The position numbers were made by a program, and so were the translations under genes. From contig OX337230.1 in NCBI GenBank assembly GCA_946965045.2, positions 1,798,001 to 1,862,000 of the forward strand: DNA of 64,000 nucleotides. The letters are read 5' to 3'. Below are positions 11,127-20,580 of this stretch, one piece after another; the stretch's first letter is position 1; the number at the start of each line of letters is the position of its first letter. Source of the stretch: Epithemia pelagica. Its lineage: Eukaryota; Bacillariophyta; Bacillariophyceae; Surirellales; Surirellaceae. The notes under the pieces are model-generated. The model was not told the origin of the DNA. It searched no databases and was given only the letters and a program-made list of their open reading frames with translations.

Positions 11127-12851
11127 TCACATTGCAGAACTGTACCGGAGAAACGGCCCCACAAGCATCGACAGGTCTGCATACATGTGGTCAATGGCCC
11201 CGCCTGGTTTATTGGCTCCTGCTCTCTCCTTTATTCTCCATCGGTTGACAGTTTCAAGGTCTGGCTGCTCGACGCCCACCTCTTTTGCTCTTGTATTCGA
11301 ACCCCGTCTGAAAGATCGGAACACAAAGTATTTTGTGACGATGTCCTCTTCCCCTTTGATGACAGTCAGAGGAAAAAGGTTTTTATCGTTGTCGAAAAGT
11401 TTGCACAAATGTCGATGCAGGATGTCATCCAGCATTCGTGGCGCGATGGGTACACCCTTTCGATCCATCATCAACGGCCCGGTCGTTCGTCCAATGTCCC
11501 GAGACAAGACCATTGCTCTGTTCAACCATTGGCGAACTTTGATTCCACTCCCTGTTACATTGCAGCAGGGGAGGAGATGAGCCCGTTCAGAATGCTCGCC
11601 TTTGAATTGGCCCCAAAGACAAACCACCACGCAATCCCGGTCCTTGTAAAGATCTGCATATCGAGTCATGGCTCCTAAATCAAGGAGCAGCCCTTCCGGC
11701 CCTCTCAAGGACAAAGCGAAAGACACAGCATAAAAGGTTCCCGCCATAACCGTCACAAATGGGTCCGTCACATTGTTTGCGTGCCTCAATTCTTCTTCCA
11801 AGGAACCCAGCAACGCAACAACCAACTCGCTAGATATTGCTTGGTCCGGGCGCCAGTCTTGGCCCATCCGTCGGCGACAACCTTCAACAAATCTTGAAAA
11901 CCATAATGATCCGCTCTCGTCTTGGCCCAACCGAGAGAAGGCTTTCCCATTATTGTCCGTCAAAACCAGGGGTCGATTATCAACCAAAGTGGCCGGTGTT
12001 GCTCTCACGTGATTGGAGTACACCGATCGAAATTTCCGGATGGTGTCAAATTGTTTTCTATCCGTATGATACTTTCCTTCGTCCAACGAACTGTCCAACA
12101 TCAAATATACCACTTGGTACCCACAATGATCGTAACTCGGGAACGGGCCATGGCTCATGAACGGTCCATAAGGGATTCCCACTTTCATTGACTTCTCAAT
12201 CATCTTTTTGGCATTTCTAGTGTTTTGCGCAACCGTGCTTGTTGCCCAACTCCAAAATGCATCGAGATTCATGCGTCTCACACACACCATCAAGTACTTG
12301 TCTTGCACGCTTTTCGGGTCCGGTTCCTCACCTCTCAACTTTCGAAAGATGCACCAATCACACTCGAAAGGGGTCATCAAGTGATCACCCGCTCGTGCAT
12401 GACTATAATCTTCTCGTCGGTCCTTTGTACGCGCTCTCCAAGTGGCTGCTACGATCCGGTCCGCGTCCGACTCTTCCACCATCAAGTTCCTGGAAGCCAC
12501 AAAGAACCGACCCTCATCGTTCGAAGAATAACAACTTGCGCACCATGCGTTTCGACATGGACTGCATTTTCCAACACTGAACGCAAAATTTCCGCAGAAG
12601 ATCCCTTCCACCCACTGGATCTTCTTTCCACAATTTGCGCAATTGGCGGTCCATTGAGAACATTTTTGGGGTGCCCCGCAATTGCCACGGCTGTGCCCTA
12701 ATAAAAGGAAAAACAAGACCAACGATGAGAGGTTCATAATTTCCTTCAGGCCAAAAAGAAGTTCCAGCAGGGATCTCCATAACCAAATCGCATGCCTTGT
12801 GTAACTGCTTATACCATTTCGGAGTAAGCAGACGTTGACAAAGAAAAACAT
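11127..12851 (-). CDS. DIRS-like ORF3: Cys-rich protein with tyrosine recombinase domain (copy A)
   Basis: 574 aa from an ATG at 12851. An alternative ATG at 12737 would skip a leader that overlaps ORF2. The N-terminal third has a cysteine cluster (NCANCGKK, then CSPCRNAWCASCY) that could bind zinc. The C-terminal third looks like a tyrosine recombinase: a candidate first Arg in ALSLRGPEGLLLDLG, a second-Arg box in FRSFRRGSNTRAKEVG and a candidate nucleophile Tyr in AIDHMYADLSML. The usual His before the second Arg appears replaced. In DIRS-order elements this enzyme inserts a circular DNA copy. It overlaps the end of ORF2 by 338 nt in another frame, so its translation probably needs reinitiation or leaky scanning. 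Confidence 0.8.
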   Translation of the reverse strand: MFFFVNVCLLRNGISSYTRHAIWLWRSLLELLFGLKEIMNLSSLVLFFLLLGHSRGNCGAPQKCSQWTANCANCGKKIQWVEGIFCGNFAFSVGKCSPCRNAWCASCYSSNDEGRFFVASRNLMVEESDADRIVAATWRARTKDRREDYSHARAGDHLMTPFECDWCIFRKLRGEEPDPKSVQDKYLMVCVRRMNLDAFWSWATSTVAQNTRNAKKMIEKSMKVGIPYGPFMSHGPFPSYDHCGYQVVYLMLDSSLDEGKYHTDRKQFDTIRKFRSVYSNHVRATPATLVDNRPLVLTDNNGKAFSRLGQDESGSLWFSRFVEGCRRRMGQDWRPDQAISSELVVALLGSLEEELRHANNVTDPFVTVMAGTFYAVSFALSLRGPEGLLLDLGAMTRYADLYKDRDCVVVCLWGQFKGEHSERAHLLPCCNVTGSGIKVRQWLNRAMVLSRDIGRTTGPLMMDRKGVPIAPRMLDDILHRHLCKLFDNDKNLFPLTVIKGEEDIVTKYFVFRSFRRGSNTRAKEVGVEQPDLETVNRWRIKERAGANKPGGAIDHMYADLSMLVGPFLRYSSAM

Positions 12852-15800
12852 GCATGGAAGATTGTCTTTTGTGACGTGCTTTTCTCAATTCCTCGAGAGC
12901 CACATCAGCTGCTCCTGGAGGCGGAGCCCACACAAAATGTCCTGGCCGAAGGATAGGCAGGGACAGTTTGTTATGTTCTGTTGGGAGGGACCATCCCCGG
13001 ATGTCGTGGCCTGTTGTGAACCAGTCCATGGGGGTTAGTGCTTCTGCTTTGGGTCCCAACCAAGAACGAACCCATTCGAACAGATTCTCGGACATCTGGA
13101 ATGGGGTCTTGTGAAGAGGAATATAGGATAACATGGGAGTCCCCGCCATAACTCCCTCGTTCAATTGCCCTCTAGAAATGCCATCCACTCCCACAGCGAT
13201 CATCCTCTTTCCTGATACGTGGGAGATATGCAGCCGTATTGCATGGCGCATCTCTAGTCGTCGTAGACGGATCACTAGTTCTAGCAGTTTTGGACTTGAT
13301 GATGAGCCCTTGTAGAAACAACGTTCGACGGTTGAGTTGTCTGTGAAGAAGAAGACTTCTGTGTTGTCCAAATGGCCCAAGGACGCTTCTTCCTCCAGCG
13401 ACTCTACACAGTTGGTAAACTCCTTCCAGTTGGAAGATTCACCTACCACGATGTCCTTTCCCCATGCTCCCACTCTATACGACAGTTTCTTTTGAGGGAG
13501 TTGGAAGGCTGCCCCGAATCCACATCCCGAAGCATCGCCACATCCGAATAATGCAACAAAGATGGTGTCCGACCTGACTTGGACCTTGGGAGGATCCTCT
13601 GAACCTAGCATGACCGCAATGGCTCGTACATCGGTTCGCAACCTCGGAACTGCCTTGACCCGTGCTGGAGGAATGTCCTTTTCTTTGTTGGTTGATTCTG
13701 CATGCGAGTCTTCATCTTCATCTGTGTCTAAGAAACCACAAATGGTGTTGATTTCTTCGTCCCCAAACTTTTCTTGTAACTGGGAAAGCCACTCCCTTGT
13801 TGACAGCTTCCATCCCTCGCCATTGCGCCCGGGTCTCCAAACATTCATAGTCAAATAGAAATCCTTTAAGAAGGGCATTAGCGAATTGTAGGTCAGCGCT
13901 TGATGAACGAAGAAGCCCACGTCTCGTTGCATTTGCTTGTGATCGAACGTGGGAGAGTCACTCTTGGTATATGCATCCACGTATTTTTCCAGGAGTTTCT
14001 TGCCCTTGTCCCATTTCTTTTGGGTGAGGGTTTTTGATATGGTCGTGGCTGAGATATGGTGTACACTGCCAGCCCATGCGCCGGGAGTTTTGGAAGGTGG
14101 TCTCCGCTTTCGAGGTGCGTCTTGAATTCCTAGATATTGCAATCTAGCCCCCAGTTGGCGTGCCACCTGCCATGCATGTTCGGCTGAGGAACCGACCGTT
14201 CGCAAGTCGTCCATGTAGGTAACTACATCTCCCGTAATGTTGTCGAGTCGAGAGCTCCACTTCATGACCCAAGGCAAAGTTGGGGTGTAATCGGCGGAGC
14301 CAGGGATGTTGAAGCGAATTGAATCAAAACCACACGGATTGGTTGGATCCTGTGGTGCTCCTTTTGCTATTTCCTCAGCCAGGTAGTATTGGCGGGCGGC
14401 GTGGAACGGACTCGGAAGCATACCCATAAATAAACGATTCCACCGCACCCTACCAGATTCAGGAGAGAGGGCTGTAGCTTCCGGGGTGAGGTGTGACTGG
14501 ACAGGATTCATGTCTACACCAGCATAGGGTCGAAGGTGTACGTCCATGGGGAAATTCAAAAACATTTCCCCCAAATCCATGTCCCCACAGTAGGAATCGG
14601 TGGTCAATAGTCGTAGAGCCGACTCAGACGTTGGTAACCAAAAATTCGGTGCCCACAGAGACTTATTCAACCCGCAGCTTGTGCCATTATAGACCATCCG
14701 AATGTCATTGTCGCCTTTTGGAACAGCGAAATAGTCGGTCATGCTGGAGGGAGGAGAGACACCGTCCAAATAACCACGCTCGAGCACGGTCGATAATTTC
14801 TTGGAAACTTGAGGGAGCATGTCCGCAGGAGGAGCACGCTGACGCCGATGATAAGAAGGAAGAGCATCGGTGACATGGATGGGAGTGCCAAACCAGGCAT
14901 CTGCTTGTTGGGAGAGGCCGTTCCAGCGCCAAAAAATCAACGAAGAACCCGCATCCCAGTCCCACCAGGTGGAACGAAGAAGTTGGGACAAGACACAGCG
15001 GCCAGCGGCTAGCAGGACGGGAAACGAATCGAAATTGAAAGACTCCTCCCCCCCCTGGAGTGGTGAAGAGGCCACTAAGGCTGGCCAATTCGCACCAAAC
15101 CGCAAGCGTAAATAAGCCAAGAAACTCCGCACCAAGGAGCGACGCCACCAAAGCAAAGCCAACAAGCGGAAGCCTGAAAGCGCCGAATCTGTGATCCAAG
15201 GGTAGATGCCCCGAATCCGCCCATCCCAAATCCAAAAAGGGGCCAGGGCGTCGTCTGCTTTAACCGCAATATCCGCAATCTTGGAATCGTCGAGCCACGC
15301 GTCATGAGGGAGAAAAGCGGGCAAGAAGGAAAAGGTGGTACCCAGGACGCCATCTTGGACAGTTTCCGAAAGAGGGGTCAACCAACGGCCGCGTTTGCAG
15401 GGACGAAACGGGGATGAGGGTCCACCATGTTTGTTGCCGGCGGTACTAGTGTGGTGAATCAGAACAGGGTCCAAGTGTGGTAAAGCGGAATTCAACACTA
15501 AAGCTGGGATCTTGATGGGAGTAACTCGCGGATGAATCATGTGGGAGGACCACCAACGAAAAGCAATCGAATCATTGATGACCCAAAGCGGCAAATCGAA
15601 CGCCGTTCCAATTTCTTCATCAGTAAGCGGACGACAACCCCAACCCGTCTTTGAAAAGTGTGTGGACAACCGAATAGACTTGAAAAGAGCACGGGTGTGC
15701 AACTGATCGTCACAGGAGTAATAAGGATCAGGGATAGTGGGCGCCCCACACGGGGAAGGACGGATTGAATGCGAGATGATCGAACCCAGCGTGCGCCGCG

Positions 15801-16440
15801 TGGTGACATGGAAAAACAACGGAGGTATACCACGACGCCCAACGTGGACACGAGCGGTTGTGACACCACCACATTGACGATGGGTGACCGACAACCATTG
15901 GACTTGAGGAAGGGTGGGGCGACTCCATCCCGAAGGAAGCAACAATAAAACAGGCCAACTCGGAGGGACGAAAAGCAAGGAAGACGCGAGGTAATCAGGA
16001 TCGCCTTCCAACAGTACAACCGAAATGATCCCTCGTCCCAGAACAACATCAATGCTTGGGACTAAGTGGAGCTTATCCCCAAAATGAAGCAAAACGGCAC
16101 GCCAAAAGGGGTTCTCTCGTCGTGCTTCATACTCAGCAGCCAACATGTAAATGCCGTGCCAGTCCCCGAGACTGAGACCAAGTCCCCACGAAAGGGATGT
16201 TTGACCAAGGATAAGACACGACAAATCACTTCGGAAGATCCGTGATCCGCGATCAGTAGGACGATGCCTGGAGCGTTTGACCGAAACGACAATGCTAGGG
16301 GGTGGTGAGGCTGGACGTTTGGCACCAACACCACCAGGAGAGCCAGGTCCCAGACTGCTTAAAGATGATGCAATACTACCAGCGTCTAAACCAGAGTCAA
16401 CATACGAAACGTTTTCATCTAGTTTAGGCGCGGCACACCG
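12514..16440 (-). CDS. DIRS-like ORF2: reverse transcriptase–RNase H polyprotein (copy A)
   Basis: The frame is open from the codon after the ORF1 stop (16440) to 12514, 1,308 codons, in the same frame as ORF1. The first in-frame ATG is not until 16146, about 98 codons in, so expression by readthrough of the ORF1 TGA is plausible. The N-terminal 400 residues are Trp/Pro-rich and unrecognised. The reverse transcriptase follows (YFAVPKGDNDIRMVYNGTS, GDMDLGEMF, RWNRLFMGMLPSPF), with the catalytic TYMDDL at 14206–14217. RNase H comes next: CGDASGCGFGAAF, the SSNWKEF Glu, FTDNSTVE and HVSGKRMIAVGVDGISRG. No aspartic protease or DDE integrase is seen, as in DIRS-order elements. Confidence 0.88.
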   Translation of the reverse strand, partial: RCAAPKLDENVSYVDSGLDAGSIASSLSSLGPGSPGGVGAKRPASPPPSIVVSVKRSRHRPTDRGSRIFRSDLSCLILGQTSLSWGLGLSLGDWHGIYMLAAEYEARRENPFWRAVLLHFGDKLHLVPSIDVVLGRGIISVVLLEGDPDYLASSLLFVPPSWPVLLLLPSGWSRPTLPQVQWLSVTHRQCGGVTTARVHVGRRGIPPLFFHVTTRRTLGSIISHSIRPSPCGAPTIPDPYYSCDDQLHTRALFKSIRLSTHFSKTGWGCRPLTDEEIGTAFDLPLWVINDSIAFRWWSSHMIHPRVTPIKIPALVLNSALPHLDPVLIHHTSTAGNKHGGPSSPFRPCKRGRWLTPLSETVQDGVLGTTFSFLPAFLPHDAWLDDSKIADIAVKADDALAPFWIWDGRIRGIYPWITDSALSGFRLLALLWWRRSLVRSFLAYLRLRFGANWPALVASSPLQGGEESFNFDSFPVLLAAGRCVLSQLLRSTWWDWDAGSSLIFWRWNGLSQQADAWFGTPIHVTDALPSYHRRQRAPPADMLPQVSKKLSTVLERGYLDGVSPPSSMTDYFAVPKGDNDIRMVYNGTSCGLNKSLWAPNFWLPTSESALRLLTTDSYCGDMDLGEMFLNFPMDVHLRPYAGVDMNPVQSHLTPEATALSPESGRVRWNRLFMGMLPSPFHAARQYYLAEEIAKGAPQDPTNPCGFDSIRFNIPGSADYTPTLPWVMKWSSRLDNITGDVVTYMDDLRTVGSSAEHAWQVARQLGARLQYLGIQDAPRKRRPPSKTPGAWAGSVHHISATTISKTLTQKKWDKGKKLLEKYVDAYTKSDSPTFDHKQMQRDVGFFVHQALTYNSLMPFLKDFYLTMNVWRPGRNGEGWKLSTREWLSQLQEKFGDEEINTICGFLDTDEDEDSHAESTNKEKDIPPARVKAVPRLRTDVRAIAVMLGSEDPPKVQVRSDTIFVALFGCGDASGCGFGAAFQLPQKKLSYRVGAWGKDIVVGESSNWKEFTNCVESLEEEASLGHLDNTEVFFFTDNSTVERCFYKGSSSSPKLLELVIRLRRLEMRHAIRLHISHVSGKRMIAVGVDGISRGQLNEGVMAGTPMLSYIPLHKTPFQMSENLFEWVRSWLGPKAEALTPMDWFTTGHDIRGWSLPTEHNKLSLPILRPGHFVWAPPPGAADVALEELRKARHKRQSSMHVFLCQRLLTPKWYKQLHKACDLVMEIPAGTSFWPEGNYEPLIVGLVFPFIRAQPWQLRGTPKMFSMDRQLRKLWKEDPVGGRDLLRKFCVQCWKMQSMSKRMVRKLLFFER

Positions 16441-16443
16441 TCA
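16435..16443 (-). promoter_or_regulatory. Candidate translational readthrough site TGA-CGG-TGT
   Basis: ORF1 ends in AAG TGA and the next codons CGG TGT GCC continue ORF2 in the same frame with no other stop. TGA followed by CGG is the known leaky context of some plant RNA virus replicase genes (type II readthrough). The same nine bases occur in copy B at 51530–51538. Function is inferred. Confidence 0.55.
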
Positions 16444-18897
16444 CTTCTTGTCACCGTTGGTAGATCCACCACGACGCTGGGCTTGTTTCTTCAATTCGTT
16501 CACATCCTTTTTGACACTGTCCACAGTGCTGCTGGCCGTGTCGGAAGCTTTCTTGGCTGAGGTAACATCTTTGACCAACTGAGCAGAGGTACGCTTCAAG
16601 GATTCCACTTGATCTTCTAGCGTCTTGAGGGACTCGAAGCCCGAGTTGGTGGAAAGGAAGCGAATGTATTCGCTTGAAACGGACGGATGGTTCTTGAAAC
16701 GAGCTTTGACGTAATCGCTCATAACATCGTGGGTACGAAGAACGCCGTAGAGTATCCATGCGCACTGGCCAGCACTATCAGTGGTCGAAAGGGACGAGTA
16801 GACTTGAGCCCTAACCTTGTATAAGTCCATGAAGAAGCGCCTGACCACTTGGGTAACCAAACTGAAGGCCTTGCGGGTAGTAAACTTCGACTTGATAGTG
16901 AGTTCATTCATGGTTTCATCAAAATAGGTTACCAATTCACGGCAACAACCCACCGAAACAGATAGCATAGATAAAGCTAAGGAACGGGCTTCAGGTTCAT
17001 TGGCCATCGTTGTGGCAATTTGTTCTCCGAACATAGAATTCATGTTGCCTAGACGGTTCAGGATTCGGTCACGAACTCCCGTCTCGGGCGACTCCCAATC
17101 CGAGTACTCTTTCATCGCAGTGAGAAACGAAGGGTCCCGCCCGGTGCCAGGGAAATCTTTGTACAAGAGCTGGGGAAATTCATTCTTCATCGCATAAATC
17201 GCTCGAGCTTCATTTGTTGTCGCGATCTGCATCTTGTGTCGTTTTTCCATGGTAGTCAGCATGGATAAAACATCCCCATTCTCCTGCGGGGCACACCATT
17301 CAAGCACCAAGTTGAGATCAAACAAAAGACCGTACGCTCTTGATCCGAACTTGAGGGCCACCCAGGCTTTGCAGTCATCAACCGTTGCTACGCCGAGATT
17401 TCCGAACTTGATGGTGGAAGTGTCGACCTTGCCCTTGAGACGTTGCATTTCCAAATTGGCATCTCCCAAGAGGGTCCTCAAATTCGCGATTTCCCCTTCA
17501 AGAGCAGTGACTTTGTTTTGAAGGGCTGGTGATCCTGTGTTGGATGTCGTCTGTGTTGCACCAAACATCTGCGGGGAGGTTCCCAGTTGGCTAAGCAAAA
17601 TTTCATGGGACGACATCTTGTTTTCAATGGTCAAGATACGGTTGGTGAGCGTCGTGTTGGATTCAAGGGCCGACAAGCGATCGAGGATTCCTTTGAAGCC
17701 TTGAACGAATTGGTTTCGAAGCTTGTCTACCGAGTTACGAGTCTCAACTTGGGTCGAGGACAACTTCGAAGAGACTTGGCCTTGGATGGTTGAGAAGAAA
17801 GTAGCAACAGAGGACTCAACCGCGGCAAGGCGACTATCCACAGCACGTTGGTGAGATTCAGTCGTCAAGGGAGAGGATTCTTGAATGGAACGAATCATCG
17901 AAGAGATGATTCCCCAGAGGGTCGGGGCTTGGTACTCGTCCGGCAAGTCCTCTCGAGGTCCAATTTCCATGGACAGTTTATCAAATTTGATTCCTAGAGC
18001 TTCAACGGCTGTGCTGTTTTGACGCGAAATGGCTTGTTGTTCCAAGGACAAAGTCTGGATCACTTCTCCTGCTTCCATCACCGAGTCTTCGATTTCGCGA
18101 AGAGTTATCGGAACCAAGGAGGAGTCAACCGTAATCTTCCGAATCACATCCTGCAGATCCCCGTCCAAAATCTTGTGGTGAGGAGAGAAATTCTCGACGA
18201 CGAAGGAGGTGGAGGTAGAGGTAGCTTTCTTGAGTGTAAACGGGGTACGGAGGGAGTCAGCCTTGGAGATTTTATGCTCCGTTTCCTTCAGACTGGCATC
18301 CAGGTGACCTTCTTTCTTAACTTGATTAAGACGTTTCATAGCAACGAATTTCTTCGTCCATTCTTCCATAGTGTGTTTTTCATGCTGGACTTGGTCCAGT
18401 GTCTCCTGAGAGATCTCACTCAACGAGATAACCGGAGTGCAAAAGGCAGAGGCAGGGTTCTTGGTAATGAACAATCCTCCTGAGGGTCCCAAGTCGACGG
18501 GAGCTAGACCAGTTCCATGGTCCCCGGCTTTAGCGCACTTGGGGTCGATGCAAAAGGTTGCCCCGCCGCGCTTGAGACCCAAACACAACAACTTGTCTGC
18601 ACATTCGCTTGCGCGAAGTGCCACGACACCAAACTTACTACCACCGGTAGAGCGTCCAAGGACGGTAGGGTCCATGGTGCTCTCAGGAAACAATGCGGTT
18701 TCCGTGCCTTGAACCATCATCTCATCCGTGGGAGGGTCAGCAGCAAAGGAGATTTGACCGCGATCCCCCCCCAGAGCCGCCGTAGAAGGACGGGCGGCCC
18801 CAGCCGCAGGGGTGTTAGCCACGGAGGCCGAAGCGACGAGCGCAGAGAGGAGCGTATCAGCATCCTGTGCAGGAGGAGGAGGAGGAGGAACCGACAT
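16441..18897 (-). CDS. DIRS-like ORF1: gag-like structural protein (copy A)
   Basis: 818 aa from an ATG at 18897 (MSVPPPPPPAQDADTLLSAL) to TGA at 16443–16441. Position before the RT frame implies a gag-like nucleocapsid role. A Cys/His group near residues 100–130 (CADKLLC, then CIDPKCAKAGDH) may bind zinc. Long heptad-like stretches around residues 320–460 and 770–810 suggest coiled coils (VDKLRNQFVQGFKGILDRL, ALEGEIANLRTLLGDANLEM). The C-terminus is basic (KKQAQRRGG). Start choice: the first ATG, about 35 nt after the A1 repeat ends. No homology to a named gag family is recognised. Confidence 0.75.
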   Translation of the reverse strand: MSVPPPPPPAQDADTLLSALVASASVANTPAAGAARPSTAALGGDRGQISFAADPPTDEMMVQGTETALFPESTMDPTVLGRSTGGSKFGVVALRASECADKLLCLGLKRGGATFCIDPKCAKAGDHGTGLAPVDLGPSGGLFITKNPASAFCTPVISLSEISQETLDQVQHEKHTMEEWTKKFVAMKRLNQVKKEGHLDASLKETEHKISKADSLRTPFTLKKATSTSTSFVVENFSPHHKILDGDLQDVIRKITVDSSLVPITLREIEDSVMEAGEVIQTLSLEQQAISRQNSTAVEALGIKFDKLSMEIGPREDLPDEYQAPTLWGIISSMIRSIQESSPLTTESHQRAVDSRLAAVESSVATFFSTIQGQVSSKLSSTQVETRNSVDKLRNQFVQGFKGILDRLSALESNTTLTNRILTIENKMSSHEILLSQLGTSPQMFGATQTTSNTGSPALQNKVTALEGEIANLRTLLGDANLEMQRLKGKVDTSTIKFGNLGVATVDDCKAWVALKFGSRAYGLLFDLNLVLEWCAPQENGDVLSMLTTMEKRHKMQIATTNEARAIYAMKNEFPQLLYKDFPGTGRDPSFLTAMKEYSDWESPETGVRDRILNRLGNMNSMFGEQIATTMANEPEARSLALSMLSVSVGCCRELVTYFDETMNELTIKSKFTTRKAFSLVTQVVRRFFMDLYKVRAQVYSSLSTTDSAGQCAWILYGVLRTHDVMSDYVKARFKNHPSVSSEYIRFLSTNSGFESLKTLEDQVESLKRTSAQLVKDVTSAKKASDTASSTVDSVKKDVNELKKQAQRRGGSTNGDKK

Positions 18898-18933
18898 GGT
18901 AGAAGGAGTAAGTAAGAGAGCGAAGTGAGCAGA

Positions 18934-19416
18934 GAAAGTTGGAGTTTCAACTCTTTAGAAATCAAGAACGGCGCCAAAGGGGATCAGACCTTCGCCGACG
19001 AACCGTAGAAAACCCAAAGAGTGAGCTCTCCGTGTCCCTCTTGTTTTGTTTGCTGCGTCTTTGCTTGTTTGTCATGGATCGCATGTCGCGCTCCATTAGG
19101 GATCCATTGTTGGCGCATTGTTGTTTGATTCAAGAGTGCCCATGCCTCTTGAATCGGACGATCCTCTATTTGGAGGCAGTCCACTTTGAGATATGGAATG
19201 GAAGAGGCTTTGTCGCAGTAGATGGGATGCACATGTTCTTTTTGGAATTTCCTCTTCCGAGTTGCGCGCCCGTTCTGCCTCATTCTTTGTGTGACAGCGA
19301 GGCCGGCTCTTCTTTTGGGTGGACCGCCCGACTTGCACTCCAACGCCAATGCTCAGACTTCATGACGTGGCCTGACCATGTTCCTTGGTCCCATCTTAAC
19401 TTGGGTGTACATTGAG
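18934..19416 (-). repeat. Split direct repeat A1 (5' end of DIRS-like copy A)
   Basis: A 483-bp 5' terminus of the element, beginning CTCAATGTACACCC on the minus strand and repeated as A2 at 10194–10675 and at the start of copy B (48560–49042). It presumably carries the promoter for the ORF1–ORF2 transcript. Confidence 0.88.
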
Positions 19417-19690
19417 TACTGAATTACAATTACTATACAACGATTCTGTATGAGTATAAGGAACTAGAGTAGTACTCGTAGTGCTTTTCTGTAGTGGCAG
19501 CGCAATTTGATCGGCTTGAGGGCTTATGGTTCTTGATCAGGCCTCATCAGAAATCCGTAGAAATGTTCGATCTGAATTTCGAAAGCCCCCATTCCCCCCA
19601 ATGAGCTACGAATTTGTGTTCACAAGGAAGCTCCTCATTCATGTCCCTCCTCTCCCTCGAGTTTCCCCTTCGATCTTCCAGTAGTATTAG

Positions 19691-20066
19691 TACTTCCCGG
19701 TGTCGAGTGTCGAGTCCTTTCAAGGAGGGACCGCCCGGCGCGGAGGGTAGAATGACGAGGAGGGCAATGGTCGAGGAGGGCGCACGCCCGACAAGACAAT
19801 TGCCCGTCGAGTCATTCTCCCGACAAGCCGGGCGCGCCCGACGCGAGAGGACGGCCAGACACAGGGAAGTAGTAAACTTACTCCCTATCAAGCTGTGTAG
19901 GTAGTGAGAATTTCCTGGAAGCCATGTCACAAAGTGTCACACAAGTGTCACACACGAGAGGGAAAGCGCGCGACTCGCACGAAACTACTTTCCGGTCGTA
20001 CAAAAAATTCCTACTGTAGTATAAAAATGTGAGACGAACTACCTACACAGTCTGGTATGGAGTTAG
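19691..20066. repeat. Dispersed hairpin-bearing repeat module, copy 1
   Basis: About 375 bp resembling 60764–61146. It contains a large imperfect inverted repeat: arms about 19733–19770 and 19796–19832, with gcccggcg…gtagaatgacgaggagggc against gcccgtcgagtcattctcccgac…gccgggc. A second inverted pair, TGTGTAGGTAGT near 19895 and ACTACCTACACA near 20038–20049, could be the TIRs of a small MITE of about 155 bp. No coding frame is seen. The remaining 19417–19690 and 20067–20206 hold nothing I can identify. Confidence 0.6.
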
Positions 20067-20206
20067 AGAAACTAGCTTCCATGCAGGGCCTATCAAAACA
20101 TTGATATTTTTGAAGGCAACCAACAAAGAACATAGAACATGTCGTGCTGCTACATCATTGCTTCATGCACACAATAAATAGCACTGCGCTGCTAAGGAGG
20201 GCTCAG

Positions 20207-20231
20207 GGACACCCGCTATATTTGTAACCAT
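20207..20231 (+). repeat. Left terminal inverted repeat of the four-gene transposon
   Basis: Starts GGACACCCGCTAT and pairs with 25251–25275. One mismatch (A versus T at the fourteenth base). Confidence 0.88.
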
Positions 20232-20377
20232 GACCCCACTGGGCTTATTTCTGATTGGTTGAGATGACTGTACCCGATTTTTGTACACTATCAAAAGAGG
20301 AACCGGCACGTGTCTAAAAAATTACTTAAATGTACCAATTATTGAACTTCGGGAAGCCTTGCGCTGAGCTCGCCAAA

Positions 20378-20575
20378 TGTATCGGATTCTGTATCGATGC
20401 ACATACAACTGTATCCAGTCGTGTATCGGGGTTGTATTTAGTTGTATCGGGGGGCTTAGGTACTGTATCGATACAACGGATTTGTAACCGTATTTGTATC
20501 GGGGGACTCGAGTCCTCTGTATCGGGTCTTCCGAATTTGTTGCGATTTGTATCGGCCTGATGTATCGGGTTGACG
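20378..20575. repeat. Left subterminal TGTATCGG repeats
   Basis: By my count seven exact TGTATCGG units plus several TGTATCGA/TGTATCCA variants, irregularly spaced at 15–40 nt. Such subterminal arrays in DNA transposons commonly bind the transposase or an accessory protein; that role is inferred here. Confidence 0.75.
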
Positions 20576-20580
20576 GTCAC

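Larger units (their letters stand above)
9721..19416 (-). mobile_element. Intact tyrosine-recombinase (DIRS/Ngaro/PAT-like) retrotransposon, copy A
   Basis: 9,696 bp. Read on the minus strand the order is A1 (19416–18934), ORF1, ORF2, ORF3, B1 (11098–10676), A2 (10675–10194), a 50-nt spacer and B2 (10143–9721). A1 equals A2 and B1 equals B2. This is the split direct repeat arrangement known for PAT/Ngaro-type DIRS-order retrotransposons. ORF2 has reverse transcriptase and RNase H and ORF3 ends in a tyrosine recombinase; no DDE integrase is seen. Flanks (…ctactag and tactgaat…) show no obvious target duplication, as expected for recombinase-mediated insertion of a circle. All three frames are open and repeat pairs are almost identical, so the insertion is recent and possibly active. 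Confidence 0.9.

Noticed and set aside
9866-11678. Plus-strand frames of 252 and 285 codons across the B and A repeats
   Set aside because: Antisense to the DIRS-like element, crossing repeat boundaries with no motif; shadows of the element.
20378-20575. TGTATCGG array considered as a CRISPR-like array
   Set aside because: Units are 8 nt and spacers irregular; this is a eukaryotic transposon terminus, not a CRISPR.
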